Source: Limisphaerales bacterium (lineage in GTDB: Bacteria; Verrucomicrobiota; Verrucomicrobiia; Limisphaerales; UBA11358). From it: DNA of 49,933 nucleotides. The notes below the pieces were generated by a model. That model was given only the letters and a program-made list of their open reading frames with translations. It was not told where the DNA came from and searched no databases. Made by a program: the position numbers and the translations under genes. The stretch spans positions 18,618 through 68,550 of the forward strand of contig PMOA01000098.1 of the NCBI GenBank assembly GCA_003161635.1, given 5' to 3'. This document shows, in pieces, positions 44,666-49,933 of the stretch (within the stretch, counting starts at the first letter, position 1; every line of letters starts with the position of its first letter).

Positions 44666-44901
44666 TTCACCTAAATCTTCACCTAACGAGCACTGACGGG
44701 GCAGTAACGGGGCGATAGGCGAGCATTGGGCGAGCGGTAGGAAAATTGGCTTGAACCCCTGTAAAACAAGGCTACAATAAGCCTTGAAACAGAGTGTGTT
44801 AGGCTCGGAACGGTAAAGCTTCCGCGTTCGATTCCGACCCTCGCCTCGTTGGGAAAATTCTTCTTATGCTCTTGCTCCACACCTCCAGCAAAAGCTCCAG
44901 C
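44666..44901 (+). other. tRNA-Cys-derived attachment site 4 with flanking 12-bp-period repeats
   Basis: Core CGATTCCGACCCTCGCCTC at 44829-44847, followed by GTT rather than CA. The upstream pair is TTCACCT at 44666 and 44678, the same word as at sites 1 and 3; the downstream pair is CTCCAGC at 44883 and 44895. Both have a 12-bp period. The inverted end motif (GGCGAGCATTGGGCGAGCG) lies near 44718-44736. The ~110 bp before the core closely match those before site 1 (for example CTTGAACCCCTGTAAAA and GAAACAGAGTGTGTTAGGCT). It closes the short element that starts at site 3. Confidence 0.78.
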
Positions 44902-45042
44902 AAAACGATAATGAAATGATTCGATTCACGCTCCGGCACGGACCACTGCCACTGCTCCCGCCGCTGGTGTTTATTCCGCGTATTTTCTGTTGCGGAAAGT
45001 TTTCGGAAAAATATTTCCAGCAACACTCGAAGACTTCTCCGT

Positions 45043-45538
45043 TCATTTCACGCAGTCGCGGACGCAGCAGACGAAGTTGTAAATGCGGATCACGTCACCT
45101 TGCGGGCCGCGCCCGTGCGGAAACGCGGCGGGATGGCCGGCTTTCGGATCGCTGCGGTGCGCGCCCGCGCCGTGAACATCAAGCAACCGGAATTCGCCCA
45201 CGCCCGGCGGAAACTGCATCCCGCCCGGAGCGCGACCGAAGCAGACGTAAACCGCCGCACCGCCCGTGCGCCCCGGCGGCCCGTCCAAATGCGTCGTGCC
45301 CGACCAGTAGAACGGATACTCGCCATCGGACAGCTTGCTGATTTGAAACACCGGTTTGCCGTCCGCGTCGCGCTCGACAATGGCGACGGAGCACGCGCCG
45401 CAATCGCCCTCGGCGCAGCCTTCCTTCGAGCCGGTCAGCCCGCTGCCGCGCAAAAAATTCCAGCAGCGTCGTGTTGGGCGAAACGCCTTCAACACGGACG
45501 GGGCGGCCGTTCAACGTAAATTCCAGCGGGCAACTCAT
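45043..45538 (-). pseudogene. Chimeric remnant: xdhA 5' end joined to a DUF1566 (Lcl_C)-like 3' end
   Basis: From the ATG at 45538 (MSCPLEFTLNGRPVRVEGVS) the sequence is the N-terminus of a xanthine-dehydrogenase small subunit. After one extra T in a T6 run (A6 on the plus strand near 45432-45437) it continues with LRGSGLTGSKEGCAEGDCGA and CSVAIVERDADGKPV, which is the 2Fe-2S binding region. From about 45355 down the protein instead reads YPFYWSGTTHLDGPP ... AVYVCFGRAPGGMQF ... IRIYNFVCCVRD, the C-terminal pattern of DUF1566/Lcl_C domains. The second half is in frame with the first. Gene loss by a deletion or insertion at the island edge explains this best. The gene begins 45 bp after ald, so it was the last member of that operon. 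Confidence 0.7.
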
Positions 45539-45583
45539 AAGCTGCTTCTGCAAATTCGTCTGGAAATAAAATTCTTCAACCGT

Positions 45584-46684
45584 TCACAATTGTGGCTGCG
45601 AAAATGGAAGTCCGTGCGCTTCAGCCACGGCCTGGTGGGTGATTTTGCCGCTCATCACGTTGATGCCGCCCAGCAGCGCCGGTTGGCGCTGGCACGCTTC
45701 GGCCAGGCCGTGGTCGGCGAGCATTTCGACGAAGCGACCGGTCACGTTGGTGAGCGCCTGGGTCGCGGTGCGCGCGTAGGCGCCGGGCATGTTCGCCACG
45801 CAATAATGCGTCACCCCTTCCTCCACGAACACCGGATCGTGGTGCGTCGTGGGGCGCGACGTCTCCGCGCAGCCGCCCTGGTCAATCGCGATGTCCACCA
45901 GCACGCTGCCGGGCCGCATCCGCCGCAGCATTTCCCGGCGAATCAATTTCGGCGCCTTCGCTCCCGGCACGAGCACCGCGCCGATGAGCAGGTCCACCGC
46001 CGGCAAAAGTTCCATCAAATGCGATTCGTTCGAGTAAAGCGTGTGCGCCGTGTGCAGCGTGATGTCGAGAAAACGCATCCGTTCCAAATCCACTTCCAGA
46101 ATCGTCACGTCCGCGCCGAGTCCCTGCGCCATGCGCGCGGCGTTGATGCCCGCCGCGCCGCCGCCAATGACGACGACTTTGCCCGGCAACACGCCCGGCA
46201 CGCCGCCGAGCAACGTGCCGCTGCCGCCAAAATGTTTCGCGAGGAAATAACCGCCGACGAGGATGCTCATGCGCCCGGCGATCTCGCTCATTGGTTCGAG
46301 CAGCGGCAGCCGGCGGTTGACCTCGATGGTTTCGTAAGCGATGCAGGTCGCGCCGGATTTCATCAACGCTTTCGTGAGCGATTTGTTCGCGGCGAGGTGA
46401 AGATAGGTGAACAGCAATTGTCCGCGCCGCAGCAAACTGTATTCGTCTGGCAACGGCTCTTTGACTTTCACAATCAAATCCGCCTGCGCGAAAACCCCGG
46501 CGTGCGAGTCAACCAGCTTCGCGCCGGCCTGTTCGTATCCGGAATCGGGATAGCCCGCGCCCGCGCCCGCGCCGCGCTCAACGACGACCTGATGCCCGCC
46601 TTTGACCAGTTGATACACCCCGGATGGCAGCATCGCCACGCGATATTCCTGCTCTTTGATTTCTTTGGGAACGCCGATGATCAT
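45584..46684 (-). CDS. ald: Alanine dehydrogenase
   Basis: 366 residues, the normal length. It catalyses the reversible NAD-dependent deamination of L-alanine to pyruvate and ammonia in the cytoplasm. Signatures are the N-terminal [15 protein letters not shown], the catalytic Lys in [11 protein letters not shown], the His in [10 protein letters not shown], the nucleotide-binding loop [17 protein letters not shown], and the C-terminal [20 protein letters not shown]. It lies four bases downstream of the N-carbamoylase gene on the same strand, so the two are co-transcribed. In that setting it may handle alanine and release ammonia in nitrogen recycling, which is inference. Confidence 0.95.
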   Translation of the reverse strand: MIIGVPKEIKEQEYRVAMLPSGVYQLVKGGHQVVVERGAGAGAGYPDSGYEQAGAKLVDSHAGVFAQADLIVKVKEPLPDEYSLLRRGQLLFTYLHLAANKSLTKALMKSGATCIAYETIEVNRRLPLLEPMSEIAGRMSILVGGYFLAKHFGGSGTLLGGVPGVLPGKVVVIGGGAAGINAARMAQGLGADVTILEVDLERMRFLDITLHTAHTLYSNESHLMELLPAVDLLIGAVLVPGAKAPKLIRREMLRRMRPGSVLVDIAIDQGGCAETSRPTTHHDPVFVEEGVTHYCVANMPGAYARTATQALTNVTGRFVEMLADHGLAEACQRQPALLGGINVMSGKITHQAVAEAHGLPFSQPQL

Positions 46685-46688
46685 AAAA

Positions 46689-47936
46689 TTATTTTCGTAA
46701 AATCCACTTCATCGCCTTCTCCGCCAGTTTGTCGAACGCCGTCACGCAGAGTTCGAGGTGTTCTTCCTTCGTGTCCTCGATTTTGTTGTGGCTGATGCCA
46801 TGCAGGCTTTGGACGAACATCATCACGGTCGGCACGCCCGCAGCCGCGACTTCGGCGGCGTCGTGCAGCGGGCCGCTCGGCAGGCGATGCGCCTTGCCGC
46901 AGGTTTCGCGGATGGCTTCGTCGCACAGCGCAATGAGTTCATCGTTGAACGGGCGCGGGGCGATTTGCCAGAGCCGTTCCCAGGAAACTTTCACGTTGCC
47001 TTCCTTCGCAAATTTTTCGCTGGCGTCCTTCGCCTCCTGCAACATTTTTGCAAGCGCAGCGGTATCGAGATGGCGCTGATCCAGCGTGATGCGGCATTCG
47101 GCGACAACGCTGGTGACGATGCCGGGCTTGGTCGTGCATGAGCCGATGGTGCAAACGCCGCCGTGGCTGCGTTCGGCGATGCGATAGATTTCTGGGCTCA
47201 TTTTCGCGGCGGCGAGGAAGGCGTCCTTGCGGCGGTTCATCGGCGTGCTGCCGGAGTGCGCGGCCTGGCCGTGAAACGTGATGGCGTGCCGCTCGACGCC
47301 GAACGTGCCGAGCACCGCGCCGAGCGGCAAATCCAAATCCAAAAGCACCGGGCCTTGCTCGATGTGCAATTCCAGATACGCGGCGGCGTTTTTCAATTCC
47401 TTGCCGCTGTCCTTCACGCGCTCGAAATCCACGCCCACTTCCTTCAACGCATCGGGCAGACGGATGCCGTCCTTGTCCTTGAGACCACGCGCTTCGTTCA
47501 TGTCCAGATTGCCGGAACACGCCGACGAACCGAACAGACTTTTGCCGAAGCGCGCGCCTTCTTCATCGGCCCAATCCACGAGGCGGACGGTCACGGGCGG
47601 CTTGCCGTGGTATTGCGAATTGATGCGCCGGAGAATCTCGACCCCGGCCAGCACATTGAGACAGCCGTCCAGCCACCCGCCGTTCGGCACGGAATCCATG
47701 TGGCCGCCGATGAGCAGACATTTTTCCGATTGTCCGCGCAGCGTCGTCCACGTGTTGCCCGCCGCGTCGTTGTGGATTTCGACGGGGAGCGCTTCGAGCT
47801 TTTTCTTCAACCATGCACGGGTTTTCACCCACATCGGCGTGAAAGCGACGCGTTGGGCGCCGTTTTCGTCGCCGGTGAGCGCGCGGAGTTCCTTGAGTTC
47901 AGCAACAGTGCGTTTGGGATTTAGAAAAGTACTCAT
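46689..47936 (-). CDS. M20-family N-carbamoylase / allantoate amidohydrolase (HyuC/AllC type)
   Basis: 415 residues. Zn- or Mn-dependent amidohydrolase of the HyuC/AllC/beta-ureidopropionase family, cleaving N-carbamoyl groups or allantoate. Metal-binding and catalytic motifs are visible: GGHMDSVPNGGWLDGCLNV (His, Asp), DWADEEGARFG (catalytic Glu pair), LELHIEQGPVL, FHGQAAHSGSTPM (dimerisation-domain His) and the late SLHGISHNKIEDT (His ligand). Next to preT-preA, N-carbamoyl-beta-alanine from pyrimidine breakdown is an attractive substrate. With the purine-type xdhA remnant downstream, allantoate is also possible. It is first in the operon with ald and the xdhA remnant, and divergent from preT. 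Confidence 0.85.
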   Translation of the reverse strand: MSTFLNPKRTVAELKELRALTGDENGAQRVAFTPMWVKTRAWLKKKLEALPVEIHNDAAGNTWTTLRGQSEKCLLIGGHMDSVPNGGWLDGCLNVLAGVEILRRINSQYHGKPPVTVRLVDWADEEGARFGKSLFGSSACSGNLDMNEARGLKDKDGIRLPDALKEVGVDFERVKDSGKELKNAAAYLELHIEQGPVLLDLDLPLGAVLGTFGVERHAITFHGQAAHSGSTPMNRRKDAFLAAAKMSPEIYRIAERSHGGVCTIGSCTTKPGIVTSVVAECRITLDQRHLDTAALAKMLQEAKDASEKFAKEGNVKVSWERLWQIAPRPFNDELIALCDEAIRETCGKAHRLPSGPLHDAAEVAAAGVPTVMMFVQSLHGISHNKIEDTKEEHLELCVTAFDKLAEKAMKWILRK

Positions 47937-48046
47937 AGTCGCCCTCGCGGATGGTTTGTTTTTACTGTTTCCATTTTACGTGCCGTCAGCTAGACTACAA
48001 CCACGAATTAGATGAGATTGGTTGCGCACAGGGCGCAGGATTTTAT

Positions 48047-49507
48047 ATGCCTATCAGTCCACGACTCGGACCGGAAGCGGTGGCGGCCAACATGGCCGAT
48101 TACAAACCGCGCTACAAACCCCAGGAAGCGCTGCTCGAAGCCAACCGTTGTCTCTTTTGCTTCGACGCGCCGTGTATCCAGGCGTGCCCGACTGGAATAG
48201 ACATTCCGTCATTCATCAAAAAAATCGCCAACGGAAATCTCACGGGTGCAGCGCGTACCATCCTCACCGCGAACGTCCTCGGCGCAAGTTGCGCGCGCGT
48301 CTGCCCGACGCAGGTCCTCTGCGAGGGGGCGTGCGTGATGCTCGACCGCGAGGGCGACCCGGTGAAAATCGGCCGGTTGCAGCGCTACGCGACCGATCAC
48401 GTCTTCGAGAAAAACATCTCCGTGCTCAAAGCGACGGCGAAGACGACCGGCAAGCGCGTGGCCATCATCGGCAGCGGACCGGCAGGATTGGGGTGCGCGG
48501 CCGAATTGGCCCGGCTTGGCCATTCGCCGGTGGTGTTCGAGAAAACGGCCAAAGCTGGCGGGCTCAACACCTACGGTATCGCCTACTACAAGATGCCCCC
48601 CAAAGTCAGCCTGGAAGAAGTGGAGATGATTCGCGGGTTGGGCGTGGAATTTCGCTGCGGAATCGAGGTCGGCAAGGACATCACGACCGCCCGGTTGGAG
48701 AAGGAGTTTGACGCCATCTTTGTCGGCATCGGTCTGAGCGGCAGCCCGAAATTGAATGTGCCCGGCGAGAGTCTTCCCGAGGTCGTGGATGCGCTTCACT
48801 TCATCGCGCAGATCCGGATGCAACCACTGCACAAAGTGCCGGTCGGCGAGCGCGCGGCGGTCATCGGCGGCGGCAACACTGCCATTGACGCCGTCACCCA
48901 GGCCCGGCGGCTCGGCGCCCAGGACGCGGCCATCGTCTATCGCCGGACGCAGTCGGACATGTCCGCTTACGAATTCGAGCAGGAACTGGCCAAGATCGAT
49001 GGCGCCCGGTTTTTGTTCAACGTGGTGCCCGTGGAAATCGTTTCTCATGGCGGCCATGTGAGTGGCCTCAAGCTGGCTCGCACCACCAACGTGAACGGCC
49101 AGGTCCGGATTCTGCCGGGCACGGAATTCATTGAACCATTCGACATGGTCATCAAGGCGATCGGCGAGGAAAAGCAGGTGTCGCTGCTGAAGACGCTTTT
49201 CCCGAACCTTGAGCTCGACCAACGCGGCGTGGTGGCGCACGACGCCGACACTGGCCGGACGAATCTCCCCAAGGTTTTTGCCGGGGGCGATTGCGCCAAC
49301 GGCGGTCGCGAAGTCGTCGACGCTGTGGCGGAGGGCAAAAAGGCCGCCCGAGGCATGCACGTCTTTTTCGCCGGCGAAAAGGTTACCGGGCCGTTGCAGG
49401 CATCGCGCCTCGGAGTGAAAGACGGTGCGCCAATGGGTTCGGGCTTCGACAAACCGATTCGTGTGCCGGAGCTGGAAGAGGAATATTTCAAGCGCGGAGG
49501 AAAATAA
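48047..49507 (+). CDS. preT: NAD-dependent dihydropyrimidine dehydrogenase subunit PreT
   Basis: 486 residues from the ATG at 48047, which has GCAGGA about seven bases upstream; an in-frame ATG at 47951 adds a Cys-rich stretch with no family match. It reduces or oxidises pyrimidines with PreA. The N-terminal Fe-S domain shows CLFCFDAPCIQACPTGIDIP and CARVCPTQVLCEGACV. The flavin/NAD Rossmann motifs are IIGSGPAGLGCAAELARLG and VIGGGNTAIDAVTQARRLG, and a late FAGGDCANGGREVVDAVAEG completes the FAD site. It is about 70 residues longer than E. coli PreT, mostly at the C-terminus. The next gene starts one base after its stop. Confidence 0.9.
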   Translation: MPISPRLGPEAVAANMADYKPRYKPQEALLEANRCLFCFDAPCIQACPTGIDIPSFIKKIANGNLTGAARTILTANVLGASCARVCPTQVLCEGACVMLDREGDPVKIGRLQRYATDHVFEKNISVLKATAKTTGKRVAIIGSGPAGLGCAAELARLGHSPVVFEKTAKAGGLNTYGIAYYKMPPKVSLEEVEMIRGLGVEFRCGIEVGKDITTARLEKEFDAIFVGIGLSGSPKLNVPGESLPEVVDALHFIAQIRMQPLHKVPVGERAAVIGGGNTAIDAVTQARRLGAQDAAIVYRRTQSDMSAYEFEQELAKIDGARFLFNVVPVEIVSHGGHVSGLKLARTTNVNGQVRILPGTEFIEPFDMVIKAIGEEKQVSLLKTLFPNLELDQRGVVAHDADTGRTNLPKVFAGGDCANGGREVVDAVAEGKKAARGMHVFFAGEKVTGPLQASRLGVKDGAPMGSGFDKPIRVPELEEEYFKRGGK

Positions 49508-49508
49508 T

Positions 49509-49933
49509 ATGGCCGACCTGTCCATCAATCTCGCCGGCATCAAATCACCAAATCCATTCTGGGTCGCCAGCGGCCCTCCCTCCAACACGGCTTATCAGGC
49601 GCACCGCGCGTTCGAGGCCGGCTGGGGCGGCGTGGTTTGGAAGACCATCGGCGATCCCATCGTGAACGTTTCCTCGCGCTATTCGGCGCTCAACCTGGGA
49701 CAGACCCGCATGGTCGGGTTTAACAACATCGAGCTCATCACCGACCGCTCGCCGGAGACGAATTTCCGCGAGCTTGCCGAGGTCAAGAAGCGCTGGCCGC
49801 ATCACGCCGTCATCGCGTCGCTCATGGTGGACACCCGCGAGCGCTGGCATGAATTCGTAAAGCGCGCCGAGGACGCGGGGGCGGACGGCGTCGAATTGAA
49901 CTTCGGCTGTCCGCACGGCATGTGCGAGCGCGG
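49509..49933 (+). CDS. preA: NAD-dependent dihydropyrimidine dehydrogenase subunit PreA (3' end missing)
   Basis: The window ends after about 141 codons. The start MADLSINLAGIKSPNPFWVA and the motifs GGVVWKTIG, MVGFNNIELITDRS and VELNFGCPHGMCERG match the dihydroorotate-dehydrogenase-like barrel of PreA and of the C-terminal half of mammalian DPYD, including the FMN-binding asparagines. PreA carries FMN and Fe-S clusters and forms the active complex with PreT, whose gene precedes it directly. Confidence 0.93.
   Translation, partial: MADLSINLAGIKSPNPFWVASGPPSNTAYQAHRAFEAGWGGVVWKTIGDPIVNVSSRYSALNLGQTRMVGFNNIELITDRSPETNFRELAEVKKRWPHHAVIASLMVDTRERWHEFVKRAEDAGADGVELNFGCPHGMCER

Noticed and set aside
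48209-49588. Long minus-strand open frame of about 459 codons
   Set aside because: It lies wholly opposite preT, whose motifs are unmistakable; composition is that of a shadow frame.

Overview
The window looks like a Verrucomicrobiota chromosome, probably of the Pedosphaera/Limisphaera type. This is inferred from secreted proteins with LamG, CBM6-like, NHL and BspA-type repeats, a PEP-CTERM protein, an H-X9-DG-type pseudopilin, and small palindromic repeats typical of that phylum. No rRNA gene, complete tRNA gene or CRISPR array was seen.

Left flank (1-6.8 kb): the 3' part of moaA (+), then a compact minus-strand operon read from 6721 down to 1181: xdhC, a mocA-like nucleotidyltransferase, paoA (Tat, 2Fe-2S), paoC (Moco subunit), paoB (FAD/Fe-S) and a 67-aa cysteine-containing protein. 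Together these encode an exported molybdenum hydroxylase of the PaoABC/YagTSR type with its maturation factors. Right flank (45.4 kb to the end): a minus-strand operon of an M20 N-carbamoylase, an alanine dehydrogenase and the first ~60 codons of a second molybdenum hydroxylase (xdhA-like), divergent from preT-preA (dihydropyrimidine dehydrogenase). Both flanks therefore concern molybdenum hydroxylases and nucleobase breakdown.

Between them (about 7-45.4 kb) lies an accessory island whose cargo is almost entirely exported protein: a PEP-CTERM NHL protein; an SGNH-TPR membrane protein, a pseudopilin and a LamG/CBM protein; a NarL-type two-component pair next to two GH5 genes and a GH18/alginate-lyase-like fusion; three very large, translationally coupled secreted proteins (2104, 1204 and 1305 aa); and a frameshifted BspA-like leucine-rich-repeat gene. 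The right edge cuts xdhA and joins it to the tail of a DUF1566-like protein.

The most notable feature is how the island is divided. Four direct copies of a 19-bp sequence matching the 3' end of a tRNA-Cys (8539, 26837, 42169, 44829) cut it into segments. Each copy is flanked on both sides by short direct repeats with an exact 12-bp period, at conserved distances from the core. The repeat sequence varies from site to site but the geometry does not. A tyrosine-recombinase N-terminal fragment follows site 3, and a decayed conjugation-type ATPase precedes site 2. I read this as a tandem array of integrative elements, or cargo cassettes, built on tRNA-Cys attachment sites. The repeats are seen directly; the mechanism is inferred.
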